Positions 23,247 to 31,878 of a stretch of 64,000 nt of DNA are shown in pieces. The stretch is from Actinomadura rayongensis (GTDB taxonomy: Bacteria; Actinomycetota; Actinomycetes; Streptosporangiales; Streptosporangiaceae): contig NZ_WUTW01000002.1 of NCBI RefSeq assembly GCF_009831215.1, forward strand, positions 1,146,905 to 1,210,904, given 5' to 3'. The notes beneath the pieces are model-generated. The model did no database searches and had not been told where the DNA came from. It was given only the letters and a program-made list of their open reading frames with translations. A program made the translations under genes and the position numbers. Within the stretch, counting starts at the first letter, position 1; every line of letters begins with the position of its first letter.

Positions 23247-23947
23247 ACGCGCACTCGCCACTGGAGTTCGTGGCGGCGGAGCTTGGCGTGCAGCCGCAGC
23301 CGCCGGTCCCGCTCGCCGACGTAGGTGCGGGCCAGCGCGTGCCGCGACCCGAACGACGGACGGATCGCGCACGCGTAGTCGTAGCCCGCGCACCGCGCCG
23401 CCGTGACCTCCCGCAGCCCCGCGTGCCCGTACGGGTAGGCGAAGCCGGTGACGGGCGCGCCGACGACGTCCTCCAGCTCGGTGCGGCTGCCGGAAAGTTC
23501 GTCCTCCATCTCGGACGTCGACAGGCCGGTCAGCGACACGTGCCGCCGTCCGTGCGACGCGACCTCCATCCCGAGGTCGTGGACGGACGCGAGCTGTTCG
23601 GCCGTGAGCAGGTGCTTGCGCGGCCCGGTGTCCCACGCGTTGTGCCCGCCGAGCCGGTCGGACAGCGCGAACACCGTCGCGGTGAACCCGAGCCGGACGA
23701 GCACCGGGACGACGCGGGTCGCGAAGTCGGCGTACCCGTCGTCGAAGGTGAGCCCGACGAGGCCGCGCGCGGTGCCGTCGCGCTGCGCGGCCAGCAGCTC
23801 GCGGACGCTGACGCCGCGCAGCCCGCGCGCGGCCAGCCACTTGAGCTGCCGCTCGAAGCGCGGCGGTGTGATCGTGACGAGGTGCGGGTCGTCCTCGTAG
23901 TAGTCCACCGAGTGGTACATCAGCACCAGCGGCATGGGCGGGGTCAT
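23243..23947 (-). CDS. Polysaccharide deacetylase (CE4)
   Basis: 234 residues. CE4/NodB motifs: MYHSVDY, TFDDGYADF (general base Asp and metal Asp), EVASHGRRHVSL (metal His pair, HxxxH as HGRRH) and FAYPYGH. It removes N-acetyl groups from a hexosamine in the polymer; no signal peptide is present, so it is probably cytoplasmic, acting on lipid-linked intermediates, or anchored through complex partners. GGAAGGA 6 bases upstream and a 4-bp overlap with the flippase gene fix the ATG at 23947. The presence of this gene implies the repeat contains N-acetylhexosamine. Confidence 0.9.
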   Translation of the reverse strand: MTPPMPLVLMYHSVDYYEDDPHLVTITPPRFERQLKWLAARGLRGVSVRELLAAQRDGTARGLVGLTFDDGYADFATRVVPVLVRLGFTATVFALSDRLGGHNAWDTGPRKHLLTAEQLASVHDLGMEVASHGRRHVSLTGLSTSEMEDELSGSRTELEDVVGAPVTGFAYPYGHAGLREVTAARCAGYDYACAIRPSFGSRHALARTYVGERDRRLRLHAKLRRHELQWRVRV

Positions 23948-25512
23948 CGGAGTCCTTCCGAGCGGCGGGCGAAACGGGACGGCGGCCGGAGCACGAGTCG
24001 GAGCACGGGCGCGCGGGGCAGCGCGACGAGGGCGAAGACGGCGAGCACCGCGAGCCCGCCGAGCAGGGCGGCGGGCAGGGGCGCGGTCACGGCGTCGCGC
24101 GCCGCGAGCCCGGCCGCGCACGCGGCGCCGGCCGCGACGCCGAGCCGGACGAGCCCGCGCGCGAGCACCCGGAACCGGATCGGCGCGACGCGCGCGCGGA
24201 CCCCGGCGAGCATGAGCAGCGCCCCGGCGGTGATCCCGGCGGCGTTGGCGGCGGCGAGGGCGGGCGCGCCCCAGAAACGCACGCCAACCACACCGACCAC
24301 GCCCGTCACGGCCAGGCCGCAGGCGGTGGCGAGCGCGGGCCGCCACATCGGGCCGCGTTTCGCGAAGAACGCGCGCGCCGCGACGCCGACCATCGTCTGG
24401 CCCCACAGCCCGAGCGCGTAGACGCGGAGGATCCGCGCGGTGCCGTCGGCGGCGTCCGCGCCGAACGCGCCGTGCCGGAACAGCAGCGCGACGACGTCCC
24501 CGCCGCACGCGACGAGGAACGCCGTCGCGGCGAGGACCAGCGCGCTGACGTGCAGGATGTCGCGCTCGACGCGGTCGCGGACGGCGCGCCTGTCCTCCTC
24601 GGCGGACGCCAGCGCGAGCCGGGGGAACGTCACCGTCACGACGAGCAGCGACAGGACCATCGGGACCTGCGCGACCTTCTGCGCGTAGTTCAGCTCGGAG
24701 ATCGTCCCTGCGGCGAGCCCGGAGCCGAGGAACCGCTCGGCGAACACCTGCGCCTGCCGCGCGAGCGTGAACACCGCGACGGACGCGACGGCGGCGGGCA
24801 GCAGCGCGGTCGCCGGGGACGGCAGCGCGCGCGGCGCCGGCCGCAGGCACCGGACGAACGCCGGGAGCTGCGCCAGCACCATGAACACGCTGCCCACCGC
24901 GACGCCGACGGCCGCGCTCAGCACGCCGCAGCGGTCCCGCAGCAGCAGGATCGACGCGATGATGCCCGCGTTGTAGGCCAGGTAGATCGCGGCGGGCGGG
25001 CCGAACCGCCCGTGCGCGCGCAGCGTCGCGCTCATGAACCCGGCGACGCCGAACATCACGACCGTCACCGCGGCGGCGCGGACGCAGCGCACCGCGTCCT
25101 CCGGCGAGGCCAGCCCCGGCGCGAGCGCCGCCACGAGCGCCGGAGCCCCCAACGCGAGCGCGCCCGCGACGACCGACAGCGCACCGACCAGCGGCGGCAG
25201 GACGGCGGCGGCGAGCGGCCGGGCACTCCCCCGATCGCGGAGCGCACGCGTCACCAGCGGCACCGCGAGCAACGCCATCGCGTCCTCGATGAGCAGCGGC
25301 GACGCCGTCTCGGGGATCATCCACCCGATGAGGAACGCGTCGGTGTCCCGCCCCGCCCCGAATGTGTGCGCCATGATCAGGTCCCGGACGAACCCGAGCC
25401 CCGTCCCACCCGCGACGAGCACGGCGCTGAGCGCGGCAGCCCGCCCCACCGAAACCCGCCGAACAGCAGCAGCGCCCCCGGCCGGCGCAACGACCGGCGC
25501 AGGCGCGGTCAC
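23944..25512 (-). CDS. MurJ/Wzx-type lipid-linked oligosaccharide flippase
   Basis: 522 residues with about 14 hydrophobic helices, MOP-superfamily. GTGLGFVRDLIMAHTFGAGR and DAFLIGWMIPE at the N-terminus match the MurJ/MviN pattern (G...GFVRD...A..FG.....DAF), and KRGPMWRPALAT is the conserved basic turn. It moves undecaprenyl-linked repeat units across the membrane. The gene sits inside a polysaccharide operon rather than a murein cluster, so it probably serves this glycan. GTG at 25512 overlaps the TGA of the polymerase gene. Confidence 0.88.
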   Translation of the reverse strand: MTAPAPVVAPAGGAAAVRRVSVGRAAALSAVLVAGGTGLGFVRDLIMAHTFGAGRDTDAFLIGWMIPETASPLLIEDAMALLAVPLVTRALRDRGSARPLAAAVLPPLVGALSVVAGALALGAPALVAALAPGLASPEDAVRCVRAAAVTVVMFGVAGFMSATLRAHGRFGPPAAIYLAYNAGIIASILLLRDRCGVLSAAVGVAVGSVFMVLAQLPAFVRCLRPAPRALPSPATALLPAAVASVAVFTLARQAQVFAERFLGSGLAAGTISELNYAQKVAQVPMVLSLLVVTVTFPRLALASAEEDRRAVRDRVERDILHVSALVLAATAFLVACGGDVVALLFRHGAFGADAADGTARILRVYALGLWGQTMVGVAARAFFAKRGPMWRPALATACGLAVTGVVGVVGVRFWGAPALAAANAAGITAGALLMLAGVRARVAPIRFRVLARGLVRLGVAAGAACAAGLAARDAVTAPLPAALLGGLAVLAVFALVALPRAPVLRLVLRPPSRFARRSEGLR

Positions 25513-26858
25513 CGGTTCTCTCCCGGCGGGGTGAGGGCGCGGACGGTGGCGAGGCCGAGGAGGACGCCGACCAGGACGGACGTCGGGCCGCCCAGGTCGG
25601 AGTACACGAAGTCCACGGCCAGCCAGGCCAGGAAGCCCGCCGACAGCCACCAGCCCGCGTCGACCGCGCGGCCGAGTTCGCGGTTGCGCCACAGGCCGCG
25701 GGCGAGGGCGGCGCCGAGTACGGCGAAGCCGCCGAGGCCGAGCAGGCCCTGTTCGCTGAGCAGCAGCAGGTATTCGTTGTGCGGGGACAGGAGCGGCTGG
25801 CGGACATAGCCGTTCACCTCGTCGGCCGTCTCCGCGCCGGACGACAGGTCCAGCGGCGCGTAGGTGTCGCGGAAGGCGGCGAAGTTCTTCGGGCCGACGC
25901 CGGTGACGGGGTGGGCGGCCCAGATGTCGCGGGCCGTGCCCCACAGGCCGTAGCGGTCGCTGACGGAGCGGTCCGGCGCGTCCACCGACGACGCGATGGA
26001 GCGCAGCCGTTGCCCGACCAGGTCCGCGCCGATGCCGAAGCCGCCGACGAGCACGACCGCCAGCGCGACCGACCCAACGGCCGCCGCGATCAGCGCGCGT
26101 CGGTCCCAGAGGAGGAGCAGCACGGCGACGGCCGCCGCGAGCGCGATCCATGTGCCCCGGCTGAGTCCGGCGGCGAGCGCGGCCAGCAGGACGGCCAGCG
26201 CGGGGACCGCCGCCCACCGCGCCCGCCGCGACCCGGCGAGGGCGAACGCGACCACGACGAGGACGCCGAAGCTCGCGAGCGTGGACAGCGCCATGACGTC
26301 CAGCGACCCGAACGTTCCGACCGCGCGGACCGGACGCCCGCCGTACGACGCGCCGTGCCCGGACGCCGACTGCCACAGACCGAACACCGACTCACCGAGC
26401 GCGGTCACAACGACCGACCCGCCGATGACGGCGACGTCCCGGCGGTCCCGGACGGCCAGGACGACCGCCAGCGGGACGAGCACAAAGATCTGGACCGTCC
26501 GAACGAACCCCGGCAGGCTCGCCGCGACGTCCTGCGACGCGAGCGTCGTCACGCCCGCCGCGACGACCAGCGGCCCGAACGCCAGCGGCGCCCGGGACGG
26601 CAGCGCGCGCCGCCGCGCGACCGCCAGCGCCACGACCGCGACGACGAGCACGCCGCTGACCGCGTCCGCGACCGTCGGGGCGCCGCCGCCGGGCGGGCGC
26701 GGGCCGGGCGGGACGGCCGTCGCCAGCACCGTCGCGGCGACCAGCCAGCTCGGCCGCCGCCCGAGCCGTCGCAGCAGCGGGCGCAGCGGCCCGAGCGGCA
26801 CCGGGCGGCGGACGCGGGCGTGGCCGGGACGCGGCGGACGCAGCAGCGCGGTCGTCAT
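25509..26858 (-). CDS. Wzy/O-antigen-ligase-type polymerase
   Basis: 449 residues with about 11 membrane helices and one large extracytoplasmic loop containing GLWGTARDIWAAHPVTGVGPKNFAAF then LSPHNEYLLLLSEQGLLGLGGF, the signature loop of the O-antigen ligase/polymerase (Wzy_C) family. It joins lipid-linked repeat units or transfers polymer to an acceptor on the outer face. ATG at 26858 overlaps the stop of the priming transferase gene. The N-terminus is basic and Pro/Arg-rich. Confidence 0.9.
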   Translation of the reverse strand: MTTALLRPPRPGHARVRRPVPLGPLRPLLRRLGRRPSWLVAATVLATAVPPGPRPPGGGAPTVADAVSGVLVVAVVALAVARRRALPSRAPLAFGPLVVAAGVTTLASQDVAASLPGFVRTVQIFVLVPLAVVLAVRDRRDVAVIGGSVVVTALGESVFGLWQSASGHGASYGGRPVRAVGTFGSLDVMALSTLASFGVLVVVAFALAGSRRARWAAVPALAVLLAALAAGLSRGTWIALAAAVAVLLLLWDRRALIAAAVGSVALAVVLVGGFGIGADLVGQRLRSIASSVDAPDRSVSDRYGLWGTARDIWAAHPVTGVGPKNFAAFRDTYAPLDLSSGAETADEVNGYVRQPLLSPHNEYLLLLSEQGLLGLGGFAVLGAALARGLWRNRELGRAVDAGWWLSAGFLAWLAVDFVYSDLGGPTSVLVGVLLGLATVRALTPPGENR

Positions 26859-28282
26859 GCGGTCCGCCGCAGGATCATCGCGTTGAACGTCAGCAGCAGG
26901 ATCCGCAGGTCCATCGCGAACGACCAGTGGTCGATGTAGTGGTTGTCGAACCGGGCGCGCATCTCGATCGAGGTGTCGCCGCGCAGCCCGTGGACCTGCG
27001 CCCAGCCCGTCATGCCGACCGGCACGCGGTGCCGCAGCACGTAGCCGGGGCACGTCTCGGCGAACCGGCGGACGAAGTGCGGACGTTCCGGACGCGGCCC
27101 GACCAGGCTCATGTCGCCGCGCACGACGTTCCAGAGCTGCGGCAGCTCGTCCAGCGACGTGCGGCGCAGGAACGCGCCGACCGGGCCGATGCGCGCGTCA
27201 CCGTGGACGGACCAGCGCGTGTCGGACTCGGTGTCGTCGGCGGGCCGCAGCGTCCGGAACTTCAGCAGGACGAACGGGCGCCCCGCCAGCCCGAGCCGCG
27301 ACTGCCGGAACAGCACGCCAGGACCCGACTCGCGCCGCACCGCCGCCGCGCACGCCAGCAGCACCGGCCACAGGACGGCGAGCAGCGCCAGCGCCCCGGC
27401 CAGGTCGAACAGCCGCTTCCCGCAGCGCGCGACCGGGCCGTACGGACGGCGCGTCAGCGGCACGCACGGCACGCCCGCCAGGTACCGGACGCGTCCGGAC
27501 GGCCCCGGCGGCAGCCCGTGGGCCCCGCCCGACAGCGGCACGACGAGCGTCTCGCAGCCCGCCTCCGCGCACGCCCGGACGGTCGGCTCCACGTCCTCGG
27601 GCTCGATCTCGTCCAGCACGACGACGGCGGTCTCGACCCGGTGCGCGGCGATGAGGCGGCGCAGGTCGGGCGCGTCGCCCGCGGCGTCCGGCAGGCCGGC
27701 GGCGAGGCGGCCGAGCGGCAGCAGGCCGATCTCGGGCCGCCGCCGCAGGGACCAGACGAGGTAGTCGCTGAGCACGCCCGTCCCGACGATCAGAGCGAGC
27801 GGCGGGCGCAGCGGGCCGCGTCGGCCGATCCGCACGGCGTGCCGCGCGGCGAGCCGCACCGATCCGGGCGCGAGGACGAACAGAACCGCCGCCGGGAACC
27901 ACACGGCGGGCCGGGCCGGGCCGACGGCGGGCGCCAGCACGCCGAGCGCCGCGACGATCGCCGCCGCGCGCACCGCGAGCGGGCGCGCGTCCGACAGGAC
28001 GTGCAGGCGGCGGACGCGGTAGAGGCCCGCCGCGAGGTTCAGCAGGACCAGCGCGCCCCCGGCCGCGGCGGCCAGGTCGACGGCCCGGCCGCCGAGCATG
28101 GCGCGGGCGGCGGCGAAGGCCAGTCCGGCGTCGGAAAGGGCGAGCAGGAACGGCAGCGGAGATCTGCGCGCGCGCGGGCGCGGACGCGGTCCGATCTCCG
28201 GCGCGCCCGAGCCGGAGATCGTCGGCGCGCGCCGTTGCGCGCCGTCCGGCAGGGTCTTGGCGACCGGCCTCTGCGTACCCAT
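26855..28282 (-). CDS. Polyprenyl-phosphate hexose-1-phosphate transferase (priming enzyme)
   Basis: 475 residues. Several N-terminal helices, a Rossmann-like middle (LIVGTGVLSDYLVW) and the C-terminal bacterial sugar transferase domain: KRLFDLAGALALLAVLWPVL, then GPGVLFRQSRLGLAGRPFVLLKFRT, then LRRTSLDELPQLWNVVRGDMSLVGPRPERP, which carries the catalytic Asp-Glu pair and the phosphate-binding motif. It starts the repeat unit by placing hexose-1-P on undecaprenyl phosphate. AAGGGGCAG 8 bases upstream of ATG 28282 is its ribosome site. First gene of a nine-gene leftward operon in which every joint overlaps. Confidence 0.93.
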   Translation of the reverse strand: MGTQRPVAKTLPDGAQRRAPTISGSGAPEIGPRPRPRARRSPLPFLLALSDAGLAFAAARAMLGGRAVDLAAAAGGALVLLNLAAGLYRVRRLHVLSDARPLAVRAAAIVAALGVLAPAVGPARPAVWFPAAVLFVLAPGSVRLAARHAVRIGRRGPLRPPLALIVGTGVLSDYLVWSLRRRPEIGLLPLGRLAAGLPDAAGDAPDLRRLIAAHRVETAVVVLDEIEPEDVEPTVRACAEAGCETLVVPLSGGAHGLPPGPSGRVRYLAGVPCVPLTRRPYGPVARCGKRLFDLAGALALLAVLWPVLLACAAAVRRESGPGVLFRQSRLGLAGRPFVLLKFRTLRPADDTESDTRWSVHGDARIGPVGAFLRRTSLDELPQLWNVVRGDMSLVGPRPERPHFVRRFAETCPGYVLRHRVPVGMTGWAQVHGLRGDTSIEMRARFDNHYIDHWSFAMDLRILLLTFNAMILRRTA

Positions 28283-28555
28283 CCCGACTGCCCCTTGTGC
28301 GAAGAGAAAGAAAACAGCCTCAGCACGAACCGGTCCGTTCTCCCCAGGCGTCCGACAGCCCGGGAGCGTCCTCCACCAGGGGCGAAGGACTCAGGACCTC
28401 CTGGGAAGCACACGCCAGCATGGCAGCCGACGACGCCGCGACACTCGCCTCTTTCGGCGATGGCGGTGTCTTTTTTAACGACTCCGGACGACAATCCCGG
28501 CCACTTTCACCTCGTATCGCGCGATAACCGGCATCAACCTGCTCGCGGGGAAAAA
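28283..28555. other. Leader/promoter region of the polysaccharide operon
   Basis: About 270 bp without a gene. The leftward promoter of the operon must lie here. I see AT-rich islands (28305-28315 and 28470-28485 with TTTTTTAA) but no confident -10/-35 pair. Plus-strand frames that cross it are not coding in character. Confidence 0.35.
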
Positions 28556-28556
28556 G

Positions 28557-28590
28557 AAAAAGGGACGGCGCCGTGGCGCCGTCCCTTTTT
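28557..28590. terminator. Bidirectional terminator
   Basis: GGGACGGCGCC (28562-28572) and GGCGCCGTCCC (28575-28585) with flanking AAAAA and TTTTT give a perfect stem with runs on both sides. It ends the leftward gene at 28602-29141. Confidence 0.9.
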
Positions 28591-28601
28591 CCGGGCGGTG
28601 G

Positions 28602-29141
28602 TCAGTGCAGGATCTGCTGGCCGTGGAAGGTCACCGTCGCGCCCTTCACGAGCGGCAGCGCGGGCTTCTGCGCGGTGTCGGTCACCGGGCCGACGATGTG
28701 GCCGTTGGCGTCGGTCCGCGCCACCGGCGCCTGGACGCCGAGCGAGGCGAGCAGGCCGCGCACGGTCTGCTGGACCTCGGCCTTCGGGTCGTTGGCGGGG
28801 CGGTCGGCCGCGGGCGCCTGGCGGCCCTGCTGCTGCGCCTGCTGGGCCTGCTTCGCCTGCTGCGCCTTTTTGGCCTCCTTCGCCTGCTGGGCCATCTCGA
28901 ACTGCTGGAGCTGCTGCGCCTGCTGGGCCTTCTGCTCGGCCGAGTCGGCGGTGGTCTTCAGCCCGAGCGTCTGGGTGAGCTTGCCGACGACGGGCAGGTC
29001 GGTCGGGTTCTTCAGGCCGTCCGCCGGGAGGGGGAGCGGCCCGGCGGCGTGCGCCGGGCCCGCGGCGAGCCCGGAGCCGAGCAGCGCGACCCCCGCGGCG
29101 AGCAGGAAGGCGCGGCCGACGTTCGTGATCCACGTGCGCAT
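28602..29141 (-). CDS. Secreted protein with Gln/Ala/Lys-rich coiled coil
   Basis: 179 residues. Signal peptide: MRTWITNVGRAF, hydrophobic LLAAGVALLGSGLAAG, cleavage at AHA-AG. The middle (about residues 65-105) is a Gln/Ala/Lys repeat predicted as a long charged coiled coil; the C-terminus has strands ending in ATVTFHGQQILH. No family recognised. AGGAG 7 bases before ATG 29141. A structural or binding role at the cell surface is possible; function unknown. Confidence 0.75.
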   Translation of the reverse strand: MRTWITNVGRAFLLAAGVALLGSGLAAGPAHAAGPLPLPADGLKNPTDLPVVGKLTQTLGLKTTADSAEQKAQQAQQLQQFEMAQQAKEAKKAQQAKQAQQAQQQGRQAPAADRPANDPKAEVQQTVRGLLASLGVQAPVARTDANGHIVGPVTDTAQKPALPLVKGATVTFHGQQILH

Positions 29142-29670
29142 GTCGTTCTCCTGTGTTCTGTGTGACCCGAGTGGTGGCCCGGCGCCCGGCCGGACGAAGC
29201 GGACCGCGGGGGCGCCGTCGGCGCCGCACCGGAGCGCCGGTGCGCGGTCGCGGCGCCGGGTGCCGAACCCGGGACGCCCACTCGCGCAGCGCCGTGCGTA
29301 GCGGTCGAGTCACGGACAGTAGCAGGACCGGCGACGCCGTGACGGCCGGTCGCGGAATTCACCGGCGCCGTCCGGCCGGACGGCCACGGAATCGGCACAT
29401 TGCACGCAAGCTCAACCATGCCCGAAATGAACCGTGTGCGCGCCGCGTTCGCCGAAATCGGACCAACCACCGCAAGCGATATTCCCCGATCTCCCCACAA
29501 GACCCGACGAAGCACCTCCGTCTCACGACGGGAGAATGTCAAGATTCCTTAAAGTGCGTTTTCTTCGGTTGCGGCGAGGTCACATCTGAGGTGCCATTCT
29601 TCCGTGTCCCGGTTGGGCCATCACCGGTCACGGGACGCAATCCGGACACACTTCATCGAATGGAGTCTCC
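29142..29670. other. Long divergent intergenic region
   Basis: About 530 bp between two divergent secreted-protein genes, with no supported gene. The part near 29225-29244 has a perfect 8-bp hairpin (CGCACCGG/CCGGTGCG). The right 250 bp is unusually AT-rich for this genome (29395-29560), consistent with regulated promoters or a binding region. No tRNA or known riboswitch pattern is recognised. Confidence 0.4.
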
Positions 29671-29931
29671 ATGTTCAAGCGTGCGATCGTCTCCGGCCTC
29701 GTCGCCGGCGCCGCCCTTTCGGCCTTCGCCGTTCCGGCGTCCGCCAGCGTGGCCGGGGACGACCCCTCGGCCAACTCGCTCATCCCGATCCAGACCTGCC
29801 GCGACGTTCAGGTCGCCGCCCTCATCGGCGTGCCGATCAAGAACCTGCTCGCGACGGACGACGAGTCGGGGCCGTGCTTCAACAACTCGTCGGTCACCAA
29901 CCAGCACACGCAGGTCAAGGCGCACCACTGA
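29671..29931 (+). CDS. Small secreted two-cysteine protein, rodlin-like
   Basis: 86 residues. Signal peptide MFKRAIVSGLVAGAALSAFA with cleavage after ASA. The mature part has two cysteines 26 residues apart: QTCRDVQVAALIGVPIKNLL and DDESGPCFNNSSVTNQHTQV. The pattern of Cys, hydrophobic strand with V..L.G..I, then Cys-x-N-S-S/T is reminiscent of the rodlin family of streptomycete surface proteins, which also have a short mature chain. I regard this as a resemblance only. A strong terminator follows at 29962. Confidence 0.65.
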   Translation: MFKRAIVSGLVAGAALSAFAVPASASVAGDDPSANSLIPIQTCRDVQVAALIGVPIKNLLATDDESGPCFNNSSVTNQHTQVKAHH

Positions 29932-29961
29932 CGAGTTCGCCTCTAGCGGGCACCGTCCACA

Positions 29962-29998
29962 GGCGAGGCCGTCCGGATTCCGTCCGGGCGGCCTCGCC
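29962..29998 (+). terminator. Intrinsic terminator
   Basis: GGCGAGGCCG (29962-29971) pairs perfectly with CGGCCTCGCC (29989-29998), with an inner CCGGA/TCCGG stem, followed by CATTTTCC. Confidence 0.8.
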
Positions 29999-30195
29999 CA
30001 TTTTCCGGGGAAATCCGACCCGACCGACTTGCACGATAGAACCGGATTATGGGTCGGTGCCCGGAGAATTGAGCATCGAATTTCCCAGGACGGCACTCCG
30101 GCGGATCACGTCGGCGGTTACGCTCGGTCCACCCGAATTCCGGGCCCTCCGCCGTGACCGATTTCTCCGGTACGGCCGATCATGCCGGGAGCGTC

Positions 30196-30762
30196 ATGTT
30201 CCGCAGTCGATTCCTTCGTTCTTTCCCGCTGCGCGCCGCGCGGTCCGGGTTCGCCGCCGTCGGGCTGACCGGCGCGGTGGGCGCCGCGAGCCTCGCGGCG
30301 CCGATGCAGGTCGCCGAGTCCGCCCGGCCGCCCGCGCCGGTGCGGGGCGAGGAGATCGCGTTCCTGTCCCTGCCGCGCCTGCACAAGAAGGCCGTCGTCC
30401 GCGAAGGCGTCTCGCCGCGCATCCTGGAGTCCGGCGTCGGGCACTACCCGAGCACGCAACTCCCCGGCCAGACGGGGAACGCCGTGCTGTTCGGGCACCG
30501 GACGGTCGGCGCCAAGCCGTTCGCCGACCTGGACCGGCTGCGGCGCGGCGACGTGATCGACGTCCGGTCCGGCGCGCACCGCTACCGCTACCGCGTGCGG
30601 TCGCTGCGCGTCATCACCCCGGACCGGACCGACGTCCTGAACCCCACCCCACTGCGGGGCGGCGACCGCCGCACCGGCAGCTACCTGACGCTCGTCACCT
30701 GCACGCCGCGCTACTCCAACGCGCGGCGGCTCGTCGCGATCGCGACGCTGGACGGGCGCTGA
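30196..30762 (+). CDS. Class E sortase
   Basis: 188 residues from the ATG at 30196 (GGGAG upstream; the frame opens at 30154 with GTG). N-terminal membrane anchor (FAAVGLTGAVGAASLAA), then the sortase barrel: NAVLFGHRTVGAKPFADLDRL with catalytic His, and LTLVTCTPRYSNARRLVAIATL with catalytic Cys in TLxTC and the Arg. This is the class E pattern (GHR...TLTTC.P...) of actinobacteria, which recognise LAxTG-like signals on pilus or chaplin-like surface proteins. No substrate with such a signal is adjacent. Ends 3 bp from the convergent cyclase gene. Confidence 0.88.
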   Translation: MFRSRFLRSFPLRAARSGFAAVGLTGAVGAASLAAPMQVAESARPPAPVRGEEIAFLSLPRLHKKAVVREGVSPRILESGVGHYPSTQLPGQTGNAVLFGHRTVGAKPFADLDRLRRGDVIDVRSGAHRYRYRVRSLRVITPDRTDVLNPTPLRGGDRRTGSYLTLVTCTPRYSNARRLVAIATLDGR

Positions 30763-30765
30763 CCG

Positions 30766-31791
30766 TCAGGACCGGGCCGTCCGGCGGCGCACCACGCGCG
30801 GCCGGACCTTCCCGAGGCCCTGGACCGGACGCGACCGCAGCGTCGACACGTCGTAGCCGGCCGCGCCCTTGATCGCCCGCGCGAGCTGGCCGTCCACGAC
30901 GACCGTGCCCGGGTAGGCGATCGCGGTGAGCCGCGCGGCGAGGTTGACCGGCGTGCCGAACACGTCGCCGAGCCGCTGGAGCACCTCGCCGTAGGCGATC
31001 CCGACGCGGACGCGCGGGAACGACGGGTCGGTGTCGCACAGCTCGGCGATGCGCAGCCCGATCTCCACGGCCGCCGCCGGGTCGGTCGCCGCGTACAGCA
31101 CCTCGTCGCCGAGCGTCTTGATGACCCGGCCGCCCTGCTCGGCGATCACCTCGGCGGCGACGCGCTCGAACCGCTCGACGAACTCGGCCAGCTCGCCGCC
31201 GTCCATGCGGCGGCTCATGCGGGTGAACGACACGACGTCCGCGAACCCCACGGTGAGCTGCGACACGCCCACCGTGGGGTCGGCGGCGGCCGGGCCGACC
31301 GTCGCGGCGGCGGTGCGCAGCGCGGCCTCGGCGAGCTGGCGGCGCCAGCCGTGCAGCATCAGCCGCTCGAACGCCGGCTCCAGCTCGCTGGTCGCCTCCA
31401 GCGCCACGCTGACGATCTCGGCGGTGATGGGCTCGTCCTCGGGCCATTCCTCGCTCAGCCGACGCACCCAGACGTCGGCGAGCCAGCTCGCGAGCCGTCC
31501 CATCGTCTGGCCGACGGCGCGGGAGAGCTGGACGACCATCTCCTCGTCGACCAGGTCGTTCTCCAGCAGCTTGCGGATCTCGCGGAGCGCGTCGACGTCG
31601 CCGTCGGTGAAGGCCGTCTCGTCGTCGGGCGGGGTCGGGAAGCCGAGCGCCTGCCAGATCCGGCGGGCGTACTCCTCGTCCACGTCCGCGAGCGCCTCGA
31701 CCTCCTTGCGCGTGTAGCGCAGGGGGCCGCCGAGGAGCGTCTCCTCGATGGGGATCTGCGCGGTGAGGCCGGGGACGTTGGATTCCGCCAT
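30766..31791 (-). CDS. Class III adenylate cyclase with MerR-like N-terminal module
   Basis: 341 residues. The C-terminal cyclase domain (about 175-330) has GFADVVSFTRMS with metal Asp185, KTLGDEVLY with Lys225 and metal Asp229, and FGTPVNLAARL with the transition-state Asn and Arg, so it looks active for ATP. The N-terminal 165 residues include a MerR-like segment (RYTRKEVEALADVDEEYARR, TDGDVDALREIRKLL) and a helical region, like the autoinhibitory domain of Rv1264-type pH-sensing cyclases. No membrane helix. Divergent from a MerR regulator with a similar architecture. Confidence 0.9.
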   Translation of the reverse strand: MAESNVPGLTAQIPIEETLLGGPLRYTRKEVEALADVDEEYARRIWQALGFPTPPDDETAFTDGDVDALREIRKLLENDLVDEEMVVQLSRAVGQTMGRLASWLADVWVRRLSEEWPEDEPITAEIVSVALEATSELEPAFERLMLHGWRRQLAEAALRTAAATVGPAAADPTVGVSQLTVGFADVVSFTRMSRRMDGGELAEFVERFERVAAEVIAEQGGRVIKTLGDEVLYAATDPAAAVEIGLRIAELCDTDPSFPRVRVGIAYGEVLQRLGDVFGTPVNLAARLTAIAYPGTVVVDGQLARAIKGAAGYDVSTLRSRPVQGLGKVRPRVVRRRTARS

Positions 31792-31810
31792 AAGACAACC
31801 CTTAATGTGT

Positions 31811-31822
31811 CATCGGACGATG
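31811..31822. promoter_or_regulatory. Small palindrome in the cyclase/MerR control region
   Basis: CATCGGACGATG: CATCG/CGATG arms around GA, between the divergent starts at 31791 and 31879, in an AT-rich stretch. MerR regulators bind dyads in promoter spacers, so it is a candidate site. Confidence 0.4.
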
Positions 31823-31878
31823 TAATGATTGTGCCGAAGGGCGATCCCGACGGTCAAGAAGACGAGTGCGGGCAGGGC

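Noticed and set aside
23944..26376. Extended flippase frame upstream of 25512
   Set aside because: The upstream part is antiphase reading of the polymerase gene; GTG at 25512 overlaps its stop codon and gives a normal MurJ-length protein.
29142..29670. Riboswitch or small RNA in the long intergenic region
   Set aside because: I could not match any known motif; only a short hairpin and AT-rich stretches are visible.
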